A stretch of DNA of 64,000 bases, taken from positions 62,001 to 126,000 of the forward strand of contig JAGVSM010004937.1 in NCBI GenBank assembly GCA_022494885.1, written 5' to 3'. This document shows, in pieces, positions 9,000 to 20,470 of this stretch; the stretch's first letter is position 1; the number at the start of each line of letters is the position of its first letter. The notes under the pieces were generated by a model, which was not told the DNA's origin, did no database searches, and was given only the letters and a program-made list of their open reading frames with translations. This DNA comes from Micrasema longulum. Lineage: Eukaryota > Arthropoda > Insecta > Trichoptera > Brachycentridae. A program made the position numbers and the translations under genes.

Positions 9000-9700
9000 C
9001 TAGTTATACGGCTCGTTACATAAGTTCACCTACCTGCCGTACTTTCACGTCGGCATACAACTTACAACATCAAATATAATTATTTTTCTGCAGATTCCTG
9101 CGTTACATACACATTACATATTATGACTTAATAGGCGTGCGCGTATTTTTTGCATTAATTCATTTCAAATACATTATAAAATCGACGACATTAAAATAAA
9201 GCAGATTTTTTAATTAAACAATTTTAAAAATAATAAAACCTGTATGTTTTAAATGAAAACCAGTGTATTGATAGTTTTGCGGTTAGGCCTTCCAGTTTCG
9301 TCGCAAATTTGAGTCTTGAGGCTAAGGACCTGGGCACATCACCACGGCGCGGCGTTGTACCGTGATACGGCACGACGTCGCACTATGGAAAATAAAGGTC
9401 GGTTTCGGATCAAAAGTCAACAACTCTTTTATTTTTAGAGATATATATAAAAAAATAAAAAAATATAAAAAGAGGCTTCAAATGAAATAATTTTTTTTAC
9501 GACATTTTTTTTTGTAGAATAAAATATTAAAAATACTATTGAAAACATAAAAAAATGGTGTTCATTTGATTATAATATGTATAAAAACTAATTATTATTA
9601 AGTTAGGAAGAAAATAAACTGAAACCTTAATTAACTACATTGCAAGGTAAATTATATTATTATTAATATATATTATCCACGACAATTTAAACACTATACA
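9000..9700. other. No gene recognised
   Basis: AT-rich. A GC-rich patch at ~9330-9385 (CACGGCGCGGCG, CGGCACGACGTCGC) looks like one arm of a DNA element, but no partner arm was found. Confidence 0.3.
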
Positions 9701-9721
9701 ATACAATGACAAGAAGGATAA

Positions 9722-9930
9722 AATATATATATATATATTTAAGTATGTATGTGTATGTAAGGGTGTTTATGTATATGTGTGTGTATATATGTATGAATAT
9801 GTATGTGGGTATGTGTATATGTGTGTGTACAAGTGTACATATATGTATGTATATATGCATGCATGTATATGTGTGTATGTGCGTGCATGTATGCGTGTAT
9901 GTATGCGTGTATGTGTATGAATGTTTATAA
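9722..9930 (+). repeat. Degenerate (TG/TA)n microsatellite
   Basis: About 200 bp of TGTATGTATATGTG-type steps. The frame through it (9706-9930), rich in Tyr, Val, Cys and Met, is a simple-repeat artefact. Confidence 0.9.
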
Positions 9931-10299
9931 GGGTGAATAACAAACTAATTCAAAAATATGTTTCATAAATAGTCTACATTTGAAACCGTCATAGATTGTG
10001 GTTTTTGGTTTTCTGACTTTTATTACATTTTTCACAATAACTTCATGATAGGCAAATTTTGGCAGCCATTTTTTATGAATACCACCTGTTTTGAGTATAT
10101 TTCTTTACATATTTAGAAAATTATTCTAGACATTTTGTGTTTTTTAAATTTTGCATTTAATTTTATTTTTTACAAGATTCAAGTCACAAAATCGAATAAA
10201 ATTCTGAAAAAAGTATGACTAAATACCCGACTGTAATGCAACAATTGATTAGTATAAATGACAAATAAACCAAAAACTGCGCAAAAAAATAGCTTCTTA

Positions 10300-10930
10300 A
10301 CTAAAGTTATTAATTCCGTAAATGATTGTGTGACTCTGCAACGTAATTTAGATAAAATGTTCCAGTAGTGCTTCACCAATAAACTACAATTAAATATAAA
10401 AAAATGCCACATAATAGATTTTTTAGAATAAAAAACCCAATTTTATTTGATGGGTTATATGCAATTAGGCTCAACTTCTGAGGTGCGCGCGTTTTTGATC
10501 AAAAATTATCCTTTATTAGGCACATAAATAATATTACTAGTAAATCTCTAAAAAGTTACGTGTGATTAAGGAATTAAAAAATATAGGCACTTTGAAGTTG
10601 ATGTATACTTCATTAGTTAGAAGCCAGTTAGAGTGTAACTCTACAATATGGACTCCTTACTACAACTGTCACCAAAATTCTCTTGAAAGAGTCCAAAAAA
10701 AATTCTTACGGTATATAACTTTTAAACTTATAGAATCGGTCATGAATTTTTAAATTACGATTTTTTACTAAAAACATTAAATTTGTTAAAACTTAACGCT
10801 TTAAGAAAAATTATAGACCTTTAAAAGTTATTCAAAATTGTAAATTCAATATGGGATTGCCCTGAACTATTACATATTTCTCATAAACTCCCTACAAAAA
10901 GAAATTCTAAAAAATAATTCTTCCTACAAA
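10300..10930 (+). pseudogene. Jockey/I-like LINE RT remnant
   Basis: Plus-strand reading gives KVINSVNDCVTLQRNLDKMF then NKLQLNIKKCHIIDF, a standard RT segment (DC..LQ.DL....W....LQLN..KC). It has an in-frame TAG where a Trp is usual. Next come KLSFIRHINNITSKSLK, YTSLVRSQLECNSTIWTPYY (the LVR..LE....W.P motif) and SLERVQKKFLRYI, then a decayed C-terminus (IWDCPELLHISHKLPTKRNS). There are at least three stops or frameshifts. 5'-truncated. Confidence 0.85.
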
Positions 10931-11034
10931 TATTTTAGTGTTTTTTGTATATAATGGTCAATTTCACACCGGTTGCGAGGTTGTCCAAATCCACGCGACA
11001 TCGAGACGGTAAAATTAGGTTGGAATGATTTTCA

Positions 11035-11185
11035 TTATCACTACCATCATCATCATTCCCCTTTCTGCACCAAGTGGTGCATAGGGCACTGTGTTATTAA
11101 ACCAAATGCAGCTCATTTTATGGACAGTTCTGGTTCTATTTCACAAACAGAACTGTATTCTTCATCCATTATTTTTACTTATTTT
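11035..11185 (-). mobile_element. SINE family 3, 3' segment fragment
   Basis: Minus strand: GATGAAGAATACAGTTCTGT, GTGAAATAGAACCAGAAC, then CAGTGCCCTATGCACCACTT and GGGGAATGATGATGATG. The last two words recur at ~29425-29470 and ~21268-21320 as the 3' end of the same SINE family. Here the tRNA-like head is missing between them. Confidence 0.6.
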
Positions 11186-11214
11186 GACTACTTTGAGGTA
11201 AAAATCTTAGATTT

Positions 11215-12560
11215 TTAAATTACCATCAATTGATCATAGTTTTTTTATCGTTCTGTGTAGATTTTACGATCGTCGGAATTTGCTGGATATATAATTCTTA
11301 AAATAACAAATTAATTTTCAAAATGCGCAGTTCACAAGAGTTTTCAATATCAGATTGATCCTACGAATTTTCGAGACGTTGCCGAATTTTGCGCAAAAGC
11401 CCCAAAACAATTATGAAAAACAGCGAATCAATGCGATTTCATGTTCTGTTTCGGCAACATTGCAACAACAAGCGATGTTTAATGAGACCACCATTGTATA
11501 TTTGTATGGCTATGCTAAATACATTGCCAAGAATCCATTGAGATTTTTCGTTTGATCTGTTTTAAATTGCAGTCATTAAAAAAACATGTAATTGCTTTGT
11601 TTAAAGTAAGTAAATTTTAATTGGTATCTACCAGGTTCCCATAGAATATAGATGACTTTTTTGTAGTACCTAATACCCACATACTTGCTTAAAATATTTA
11701 TGTTTTTTGTAAATTAATTGATAAAACTAATGATTTTGATCAATATCAATACAATTCCTTGGTTAAGTTTGAACTTTTTATTTACGATAAACTTTCATTT
11801 TGACAAACGAGTGCTTTTGCCTAAGTTGGCATCTTCAGGACTAGTAAATTGTGCAGAATGCAATAAATAAAGATGGATACACTTTAGATCAACAGAACTG
11901 AATTATTGTACATTTTGGTAACTTCTTACATCGTTTCGAGGTTAGTTTTATTTGTTATTTTTCTAATAAAAATCTAATATTATGGGAAATCTTTTAAGCA
12001 GTATTTAATCTACAGAGAATGTTTTATTAAAACATATACATCAAATCAAAATAAGCAGAAAGCATGTGGCACCTACACGAATATTTTTTTTTGCGAAATT
12101 CAACAGCTAATACAGAGAACACACATTGAATCTTACATCTACAAAGGCCTTACGTACTACGAATACCGATAAAAATATATGAAATGGATTTAAAATAATT
12201 AATTGTATTTTTAAAATCAATATGGATATTGTAGAGAAACGTTTTCATACATAAATGTAAAAAGGAAATTTAATAAAAATCCGTAGCTAGAAAACCGCGA
12301 CTGTTTGGCCTTGGTTGTTGTGACATCAAGATCCGTGTAATGTTCTACACAAATTTTTGTTTTTTGAATGACCGTTTTTGCGGGAATTCTAAATTCTAAA
12401 ATTTAAAAATATTTTTTATGCTACTAATAATTAGCAAAAAAAATTTTTTTTTACCAGTAATTTTTATTATTTTTTTAGTTAATAAGATTTTGGTATTACC
12501 AGTAAGAAAATTTCATTGCATTTAGGTGTGCATAAAGTTTTAATGACAAAAGGTTTATTT
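11215..12560. other. Mostly unrecognised; one hammerhead-like remnant
   Basis: AT-rich with no coding signal. At ~11795-11850 the minus strand carries a degraded copy of the 0-2 kb hammerhead-like core (CTGAAGATGCCAACTTAGGC then AAAA in place of GAAA), followed by related flanks, including CCTTGGTTAAGTTTGAACTT. Confidence 0.5.
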
Positions 12561-12565
12561 TTTCA

Positions 12566-13395
12566 GATTCATGACATTTCATAGAATAAAACAACCAATT
12601 TCCTTCGAGTACCTATTAGAAAACTCCAAAATTGATGTAGTCAAGTCCATCAGAGATTTAGGAGTTGTTTTGGACTATAAACTGACATACAACGAGCATA
12701 TAGATAATACAGTAAATAAATCACTGAAATTACTTGGCTTCATTAACAGAATATCCTCTGATTTTACTAATGTCCGTACAATCAAAACTCTTTATTGCTC
12801 AACTGTTCGCCCTCTTCTTGAATATGCCTCAGTGGTCTGGTCTCCATTCTATGTCAATCGCATAAATCACATTGAATCAGTCCAACATCGCTTGCTTCGA
12901 AAAATAGCGTGGATGCTTGGACTAGAGAGAGATAATTATTCTTATGCTGAAATAGAGTCAATGTTAAATATTTCTAGTCTACAAAAACGTAGAACTAATA
13001 TTGACTCCATATATATGTTCGGCATACTAAATGGTATAATCGATGTTCCATCATTACTGGGACAAGTAAAATTCAATATTCCGACTCGTAGATTGAGAAA
13101 CAATGAAGTACTGTTCATCGATCAGCATAGAACAAACTATGGCCTAAATTCTCCAATGACCCGTCTTTGTCGTATTGTTAACTCAAGACAAGATCTGGAC
13201 TTTTTTGGTTTAAGTTTACAACGATTTAAACGAGCACTAAATAAATAGTCCAGATCTTGTCTCGATGTCCCTTATGTTTGTCAATGCTTCTTTCTTTTTT
13301 TTTAAAATGTTTTAAACTATTCTTTTATTGTAATATTTAAACCTTATAAATTGTATACATGGACAATGTCCGTTAATAAATAAATAAATAAATGA
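12566..13395 (+). pseudogene. Jockey/I-like LINE, 5'-truncated RT C-terminus and 3' UTR
   Basis: An open frame of 225 codons (12571-13248) begins inside the RT thumb. It reads SIRDLGVVLDYKLTYNEHID (the LGV..D..LT....H motif), STVRPLLEYASVVWSPFY, HIESVQHRLLRKIAWMLGL, INGI/MFGILNGIIDVPSLLG and MTRLCRIVNSRQDLDFF, and ends RFKRALNK. The first Met is a chance codon, because the element is 5'-truncated and lacks endonuclease and RT fingers/palm. A 3' UTR and (TAAA)n tail end at ~13393. The frame has no stops, so this is one of the younger insertions. Related copies lie at 3.3, 46.1-46.4 and 46.6-47.2 kb. Confidence 0.92.
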
Positions 13396-13940
13396 CGCAT
13401 TTTCATGGAAACACTCTCACCTTTTCACCTTTGTATTAATAAATAAATTATTTTGTTAAATATCAATAAAATTCCTTGGTTAAGTTTTGTTATAATTATT
13501 TTTGTCTGAAGGACCCGTTTACAAAGTGTTACGGGGTAAATTTATTTTTGTATTAAAATTACACGTTACTACTCTTTGGAAAAATGTACGGAATATGTAA
13601 CGCATGTCATAATTTAATTAAATTAGACTGACTGCGCGACTAAGGCCATTGGAAGATTCAATATCATTTTACCCATTGATAACTGCTCCCAAACTGAAGA
13701 TTTTTTACAAATCAAAGACAAATAGAATGAATGCTCAGTTTTTTTTATTCTTATATGAAAACAAAACACTTGTAATCAGCTCATTTTTGTCAAGTACATA
13801 ATATATGATGCAATGAGCCCATTTTTGTGCGATGTTTCTAGCCGTGACCCTAAATTTTTAATACAATTTACGAGGCAAGGAGCCTGACTTCGTTAGTTTT
13901 AAAAGTATTATCCTATTGTGCTTATCTAGGAGAAAAAATG
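13396..13940. other. No gene recognised
   Basis: AT-rich. A short echo of the 11.8-kb repeat (ATTCCTTGGTTAAGTTTTG) at ~13470 is the only match noticed. Confidence 0.35.
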
Positions 13941-13944
13941 GCAT

Positions 13945-14125
13945 TTGAATCGGGTTGTGTTCCCGTGGCTAGTGTTGCGGACTCACAGATCAGAGGTCCG
14001 AGGTTCGAACCCCGCTCTACCACAGCTTGATTCCCATTTTCTAAAAGTAAGTCATTTACAACTTGTTGAAAAGTGGCCACAAAAATTGATATTTAAATAA
14101 ATCATAAGAACGTAAATATTTCATA
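13945..14125 (+). mobile_element. tRNA-derived SINE (family 2), copy 1
   Basis: Head GTGGCTAGTGTTGCGGACTC (A box) and GGTTCGAACCCCGC (B box), followed by CTTGATTCCCATTTTCTAAA and ACTTGTTGAAAA. The same order recurs on the minus strand at 30605-30420 and as a fragment at 38225-38262. The acceptor stem cannot be closed, so it is not a tRNA gene. Confidence 0.85.
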
Positions 14126-14129
14126 AAAT

Positions 14130-15300
14130 TATTTTTTTTAATCTCAAAAATTTTAAAAATGCAATACCCCGTTTTTCCGTGTGCAATGATATATTTTTAA
14201 TTTTCGTTCTTTTCATTTAGATATTTATTTTATTACATAATTAAACATACTTAAAAACATACAATTTGTACTACCCATATTTATTTATTTCTTTTATTTG
14301 ATTCACATAAACGCCTGGACGGCTTTTCCAAGTATGGTACATAGAGAAAAAGATACAAAGAAAAAAAATACAGCATTCGGTAAATTCGAATACGTATACA
14401 TATACCTAGTAAAAAAAAATATTTAAAAAAAAAACAAAAAATATAAATGTTAATAAATAATAAAATATACACGTTTTTGTTGTAGAAAAGAAAATTAAAA
14501 ACATTTTTTTGAAAATGCTTAAATGTACATGTTAATCTGTAAAACAAAACAAAGCAAAGCTTGTATTCAAAAAACTAAACTGAAGTAACTAGGTATGAAA
14601 AATAAAAAAATTTTTAAAAATGAATTTTTTGAAGATGATAAGATACCCAAAACGCATGTCGCAATACAAATTAAAAATTAAACTTAGGGTTACAAAAAAA
14701 AGAGAAAAATAAATCTTAACACATTAGTTCTAAAATAATTTTATATGAAAAGTAATTGGACACTCTTAATCTAATGTTTAAAGAAAAGTTAACGTAAGAA
14801 TTTATCTCCACCAAAAAATAATTACATTTTTTCGTTTTTTCTTAAAATAAAGGCAATACATTTATTTATTTTTGACCATTACATATAGAATGTCCAATTA
14901 CTGTAGCTTGTCCAATTACTGTGGCACAGACCCTGTTTTAATTTGCGGAGCACTTTAAACTGCTTGTAAATAAGTAGGTATAACTTAAATAACTGTGTTA
15001 TTGCAATAAAATATAGAAGAATTAATCAATAAAATGACACTTATAATTCCGAAAGGTGTTTTTATAAACCTAATTTAGGCGAATATGTTACAAAGTTACC
15101 TTGAAAATTGATATTATGCTAAGCTACCTACATAATTTAAATAATATGTAGGTATGTAAGAAATTAGCACAGTTGTTATTGTTTTGCAAAGCAGATTTTC
15201 CTAAAATAAAAATAACCAATAAATATATTGTTATAACAATTATTGGTATAACACATTATTATCAAATGCAGGAAGTCGTCGGCGCATTTCCTCAAAACAC
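14130..15300. other. No gene recognised
   Basis: Very AT-rich. The frame at 14281-14547 (minus) is a low-complexity Phe/Tyr/Leu artefact. Confidence 0.4.
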
Positions 15301-15439
15301 ACAAAACAATTTCAAAATTGTTTCAGTCCAAGACATAATATAAACATCCTGACATTAATGAATTTTATTCGAAAAATAATTTATTCGATGCCTCCTTCCG
15401 CATTGTTGCGATTTTGTGGCACTGCTGTTAGCTGAGTGT

Positions 15440-15622
15440 GAAGTTTTTACGGAAGAGACGATGTTTACTTCCGGAAGCAACGGTCCGCCATTTTGCCGGG
15501 CATTGAACGTGCAATACGGACGCATCGATTGATTTTATAATTCGCCCATTTAACGGTCATGACATCGTATTTTTACTATGGCCACTGAGGATATTCAAAT
15601 CGAAGCGATGCATCGTGTATGA
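15440..15622 (+). promoter_or_regulatory. Candidate host promoter and first coding exon
   Basis: A locally GC-richer stretch has ACTTCCGGAAG (15467-15477, ETS/GABP-type palindrome) and CCGCCATTTTG (15485-15495, YY1/Pho-type). These are typical of TATA-less housekeeping promoters in animals. About 85 bp later an ATG in an acceptable insect context (ACTATGG, 15578) opens MATEDIQIEAMHRV before a stop. If the exon ends at a GT near 15615-15618 the coding could continue in a later exon. The donor match is weak, no second exon was found, and the product is unknown. Confidence 0.35.
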
Positions 15623-15789
15623 ATATATAAACGATATGTTTAATATTTTTGATTTAAAAACATTTTCACTTTGTGGCATGTATTACATTTTACAGTTTTT
15701 GTTGTTTAAACCACTTTTATAGTATAAAATTACTTAATGTACTTAAGCTCGAACAAAAAAATAAAAAACGACTAATAAATCAACACTTT

Positions 15790-16195
15790 TTTAAACATAT
15801 AGTATTAGAAATCAAACACTTATTCGAGTCTACTAAACACTTTATTTAATTTTTACAAATATAAAAACAAAAATTTCGTGACATTTGTTTCGCCTTGCCA
15901 TTACCTATTAAAAACTTAGCCTTGCCCTTAACTATTGGTTTTTCCCTTAAATATGATTAATGTACATGCTATAGCTCATAAGACTATTTTTATTTTCTAC
16001 TTAAGTACCTTTAATTATATAACTATATAAGGACATTCAATCCATCTAATCTTCACATTCGTTTGAAAATGCCCTAACAAAGCGAAAGAATTGCCACGAA
16101 ATTTTTGTTATTATATTTTTTTATATTTGTAAAAATAAAATAAAGTGTTCAGTAGACTCAAATCAGTGTTTGATTTCTAATATTATAAGTTTAAA
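15790..16195. mobile_element. Foldback (inverted-repeat) element
   Basis: The arms ~15795-15900 and ~16075-16195 are inverted copies: ATTAGAAATCAAACACT, GAGTCTACT.AACACTTTAT, TTTTTACAAATATAAAAA and AAAAATTTCGTG. The spacer is about 175 bp and non-coding. Probably a MITE. Confidence 0.75.
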
Positions 16196-16334
16196 TATGG
16201 AGTTCAATAAACACCAAATCAATCAATAAACACTTTTTGTTTATAAATTTGTATAAATACGAGTATATATGTATTTATATATATACATATAGGTATATAA
16301 CTAATATAAATGTACCATAATTTAATATATGTAT

Positions 16335-16935
16335 GGTTTTTATTTAGAAACTTTGCTGGTCTGTCTTTAAACCGTATCTTTATTATGTTTTTTTAATCAT
16401 TGTTGACTGTATGTTTCTGTAAAATTAAATAAATATATTGATGCGGCTCGACTCACTCGACTGCGGAATTATCTCCCATCCATTATCAGAGATATCTATC
16501 TCTGTTTAAATCACGTCTGAAGAAACATCTCCTTTCTCTTCCTTAATCTATCCTTCTTTCCTCTTACTTCTTTATTCCTATTTTCCCATTAAGTACAAGT
16601 ATTAATTTAAGGTAATGTATATACAAATACTGTTATTTCCATTTTTGCACATCTCTGTTTAAATCACGTCTGAAGAAACATCTCCTTTCTCTTCCTTAAT
16701 CTATCCTTCTTTCCTCTTACTTCTTTATTCCTATTTTCCCATTAAGTACAAGTATTAATTTAAGGTAATGTATATACAAATACTGTTATTTCCATTTTTG
16801 CACATCTATACTTTTTTCTATTGAATGCGTTTTAAAGCTTAAATTATATAAATACAACTTTTATTTTATTGATTGGGCCGAAGAAATTGGCATTTGGCAA
16901 TAAGCTCGACAATGAACAGTTTATACTATTGATTA
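16335..16935 (+). pseudogene. CR1/L2-like LINE (family K) C-terminus and 3' UTR with tandem duplication
   Basis: 16441-16530 reads RLDSLDCGIISHPLSEISIS then LFKSRLKKHLL, the classic extreme C-terminus of CR1/L2-type LINE RTs (W..LP..I......FK..LK..L). The 3' UTR holds a perfect tandem duplication, 16498-16650 and 16651-16803 (period 153 bp). It then ends with a hairpin-like GGCAATAAGCTCGACAATG near 16895-16915, equivalent to the GGCGGGC hairpin in other copies. Confidence 0.8.
16498..16803 (+). repeat. Perfect 153-bp tandem duplication
   Basis: Two adjacent identical 153-bp units, each starting ATCTCTGTTTAAATCACG and ending in TTTTTGCAC. Near-identity indicates a recent duplication inside the LINE 3' end, or an assembly collapse/expansion artefact. 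Confidence 0.9.
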
Positions 16936-17264
16936 AGATAAAATTATCATAAAAGCTTCTTGGTTTAGTTTCACTTTAAATTATAATTTATAACTGTTTA
17001 TTTTGAAATTATTTAGACTAAGCGATAGGAGAGTTATTACTGATTTATTAAATTAATATAAAATAATCTATTCTATGTTTGACACCCCTGCAATTTTAGC
17101 AGCAATTTATTTTTAATGTACCGAAAAGGACAACTCGGCAAACCTACCAATACTGTGGCAACAATACTTAGATATCATATGGTAAAAATGCAGTCATCAA
17201 TAGACTTCACTCTCTAGGCAATGAGTACCAAGACGTTGGTGACTCATTGCACGTGAAGTTTAGT

Positions 17265-17720
17265 ACATATAGAACGGCTCATCTCCTGTATTTCATGAGT
17301 AGGAGAAGCTAGTAGGTACCTAATAGTTCTAGATAACTTTTTTTTAAACCATTTACTATTGTTGAAAATTGTTTTTAATTCTTTATTAGTGTTTTTTTTT
17401 CTTTTATGTTTCTTTTCTTGATTTTATTTATAAGTACAAAATATTTCTCTTTACCATTTATTTTACATCATTTTGAATTTTCATGCATAAATATATACTA
17501 TTTACCTAGTATTAGTTTTAAATAATAATACATACATTTTTTTTATCGTATAGTGTTTTCAAAATTGTTTTCTTAGTTTTTTTTTAATAATACCAAATTA
17601 TAATTTTTTATCAATAATTTTGTACGTAATCATTTTTTTATATAGTTAATCTTTTTTAGACTTTCTTAATTAGTAAATTGATAATATTGTTTTAAATTAG
17701 GATTTTTTATAGGTTCATAC
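17265..17720 (+). repeat. Repeat I, copy 1 (LINE 3'-UTR-like)
   Basis: Aligns with ~24205-24680: CCTGTATTTCATG, GAGAAGCTAGTA, CCTAATAGTTCTAG, AAGTACAAAATATTTCTCTT and TAGTTTTAAATAATAATACAT. The family ends with CACTAAGTGC(T/C)GTTTATTTCA, seen here only at ~18565-18600, so a LINE tail and a palindrome probably separate the two parts. Confidence 0.65.
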
Positions 17721-17759
17721 AGTAGACACTCTTTATAAAAAAAAATATACTATACAAAT

Positions 17760-18095
17760 TTATAAAATAGAAAAAATAAAGTCACTCAGATACCAACATT
17801 ATATTAAAATTCCTAAATTTCACACAGTTCAAGGTCAAAATAGCTTTGTCTTCAAAGGTGTAAAAAATTATAATAATCTTCCCAATCAACTAATAACTAT
17901 AAAATATAATATATCAATAAATAAATTTAAAGTAAATCTATGGAAATTTTTTGAAAACATGTAAAAACTACATTAAATTTTGATTAGTATGAATGTATTA
18001 TTGTTTTATGTTTTTTCTTTATATCTCCTATGTTTTTATTTTTTCTCGTGTACTCGTATTTAAAATTATATAAACTCTTATAATAAACAACTACA
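17760..18095 (+). pseudogene. LINE C-terminus fragment
   Basis: Plus-strand frame RYQHYIKIPKFHTVQGQNSF, VFKGVKNYNNLPNQLI, NKFKVNLWKFFENM with a stop at ~17963. This is the C-terminal block (Y......P......F......N.LP.......FK..L) of a LINE related to the insert at 5349-5683. A 130-bp AT-rich 3' UTR follows, up to the palindrome at 18105. Confidence 0.75.
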
Positions 18096-18104
18096 ACAGT
18101 GTAA

Positions 18105-18347
18105 AGCTAGGGTTTCCTAGGACAGCGGTGCCCGTATTTTAACGGCCGTAGTGAACGGTGATGCAGTGGACAGCCGTCGTAAAGGTGACTAGAGTGTGGT
18201 TTTCTAGAAAAACGGTGTTATCAACACCATTTAACACCGTTTTCCTAGTAAACCACTCTCTAATCACCTTTACGACGGCTGTCCACTGCATCACCGTTCA
18301 CTGTGGCCGTTAAAATACGGGCACCGCTGTCCTAGGAAACCCTAGCT
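18105..18347. mobile_element. 243-bp near-perfect palindromic MITE
   Basis: The arms run to the very ends (AGCTAGGGTTTCCTAGGACA and its complement), with a loop of about 10 bp near 18226. The arms differ at only a handful of bases. TAA flanks both sides (18102-18104 and 18348-18350), consistent with the 3-bp TWA duplication of PIF/Harbinger-type elements. There is no coding capacity. The classification is inferred from the duplication only. Confidence 0.9.
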
Positions 18348-18359
18348 TAAGTCACTTTC

Positions 18360-18950
18360 CAAGCACAAGAGTTAGTATCTTTTTGAAGAGTTACAGTTAC
18401 ATTTACTAGATGTGTAAAAGTAGATATGTATAGAATTTTTAAAAAACATATACCTTTTATGAAATTTTTTAATAAAAAAAAAATTATTAAAAATTGCTTT
18501 TTATTACTTATAATTATACCTACGTGTATGTATATTTAACTGTATTTGTAACTAATATACAAAAGGCACTAAGTGCTGTTTATTTCAATGAAATAAAAAA
18601 TAAAATTGTATCAAGTCGATACCTACATTAATATTAATAAAAATTATAATATGTTCCGCCCAGCTCTCTCTTTGTTCCTCTACCTGTTATGTTATGTAGA
18701 AACCAGTTTTATTTTAGCGAAATTTCTAGAACCCACGTATTAATTTGGCAATCGTACGAGATCAACTTTTCGCTACCAGAATGTAAAGAAGATGAGAAAA
18801 TTGCCAAAGATGAAACGAGTTTGGGATTTGCATATTACTTTTTCAGAGAGGAATCCTCCTTGGCAAGAATGAGTGCGTAAAATAATACATGAATACAACA
18901 CAATAATTTATATTATTTTTTTAAGGAAATAAATGCTCGACGCAAGAGAG
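18360..18950. other. Repeat I tail; otherwise unrecognised
   Basis: ~18560-18610 matches the end of repeat I at ~24655-24690 (CACTAAGTGC then GTTTATTTCAAT). The frame at 18689-18880 has no recognisable domain. Confidence 0.4.
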
Positions 18951-18954
18951 AAAA

Positions 18955-19375
18955 TTACCTGTCCTGGGCCGCGATTATGAACGGCTATCTTCATCGGTAT
19001 ATACTTAAACGGTATAAACTAATATCGATATTTATGTACGAAAGTGTGTATATTTGTATGAAAATTCAAAGTATCTTTGTCGGTAACCGGTAATTGAACA
19101 TGTTTAGAAAAAAAATTGTACCCTGGGCCCGTATTCCAATGGGAAGTTAATATTTATCTTCAATTTTATCTACAAAGTAAAATTCAGTTTTCTGTATGAA
19201 AAATAGAATATGCCAACAATTTTTTTTCTAAACATGTTTAATTACAGGTTACCGACGAAGAAACTTTGAATTTTCATACAAATATGCACATTTTCGTATA
19301 TAAATATCGAAGTTAGTTTATACCGTCTGTATGTAGCAATGTAGATAGCGTTCATAATCGAGGCCCTGTGCCGTG
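18955..19375. mobile_element. Repeat B, near-complete foldback MITE
   Basis: Outer ends CCTGGGCCGCGATTATGAAC and (complement) GGGCCTCGATTATGAACGC. The arms share CGATATTTATGTACGAAA, TATTTGTATGAAAATTCAAA, GGTAACC.GTAATTGAACATG and TACAAAGTAAAATT. The centre carries a second GGGCCCGTATTCCAATGGGA unit, so it looks like two elements or a composite. Related fragments lie at 3.6, 25.6-26.4, 35.8 and 43.9-44.8 kb and at ~45.3 kb. Confidence 0.8.
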
Positions 19376-19389
19376 ATTACAATGGGAAG

Positions 19390-19535
19390 CAAAGGACGTC
19401 ATACCTTCACATGACGGCATAGATGAAGACATATTCTCCAGAGCGATTACGAAGATACAATACTGACCCCCACCTTCAAGTTTTGAGGTAAGTACATCGG
19501 TATGTACCGACGGGTCTAGGACCTCACGGTACACA
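19390..19535 (+). repeat. Repeat L, copy 2
   Basis: Plus-strand partner of 3145-3300 (GACGTCAT, GCGATTACGAAGATAC, GACCCCCACC, GTAAGTACATCGG, GACGGGTCTAG). The open frame crossing it is incidental. Confidence 0.6.
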
Positions 19536-19539
19536 TATC

Positions 19540-20470
19540 TACTCATTAAAAGTGTCCAAAATTTTGTTCCGCCGAGAAGTGTTTGCTTTAATTACAATTT
19601 TTTAATTTTTTAATCGTTCTGATGGGGCCAACTTTTTTGGCATTCTTTTACAGCATAACATTTCGAATGCTTCAATTATCTTTGTGGTAGCTTGTGTGAG
19701 TGTCCAGCTTTCGATGACACGTCGTAGATAAGTACTGAAAAGATACAGCATCACACGATTCGCATACGCAGAAAGAGGTTAAAGTCTCTATTATTAAAGA
19801 GATCATGCATTAAAAAAAAACAGTTCAGTGCCATCTTCATTAAAACATTATTCCCCTGAGAGTGATGCCACTGAGCAGTGAGACAGAATCCCAAATATTT
19901 ATATTAATGCACTCTTCTGTTTCCTTCGTTCTCATTTTTAGAGGCATATTTGTCACTTGTTCAGTTTTGTTGAAAACCAATCCTACTTAGTCTTAGACAC
20001 ATTTATTTTGAGTCCTCTCGTGTAACGTATGAAATTGTTTATAAAGTATGTTATTAAAAACAATTCGTTCATGTTTTCATAATTCGTTACGCCAATATCA
20101 AGGATGTTTAACTTGTAATCAACGAAAAGGTATCTGGTTCGATGTGTCGACTGCTCTGCTATATCGATTAAGGTTTAAATCGACTCCAGCAAGGTCGACC
20201 ACGGCACTGATTTAATATCGATTTAAGAAAATAATTAAAACTGATCAGCTGCGTTAATCGACATTTTTAATAGTACATCGTTAAAGACAAAATGTCTACT
20301 ATTAAATAAATCACTTTGTACTAAAAAAAAAACTTTAATCAAAAAACAGTTTGAAAAAAAAATATCCTAGTAAAATGGCTGCATAGTGCAGAGTCAATTC
20401 TACCATACAAAATAAAATTATCTAATAAATTTTATATTTGAAGCACTTATGGTTGTCTCAGCATATCCCG
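19540..20470. other. No gene recognised
   Basis: Mixed AT-rich sequence with no confident coding or repeat match. Confidence 0.35.

Noticed and set aside
9706..9930. 74-codon frame rich in Tyr, Val, Cys and Met
   Set aside because: Entirely within a TG/TA microsatellite.
13960..14030. tRNA-like sequence
   Set aside because: No acceptor pairing and a matching copy with body at 30.4-30.6 kb; SINE family 2.
14281..14547. Hydrophobic 88-codon frame
   Set aside because: Low-complexity A/T run translated as Phe, Tyr, Ile and Leu.
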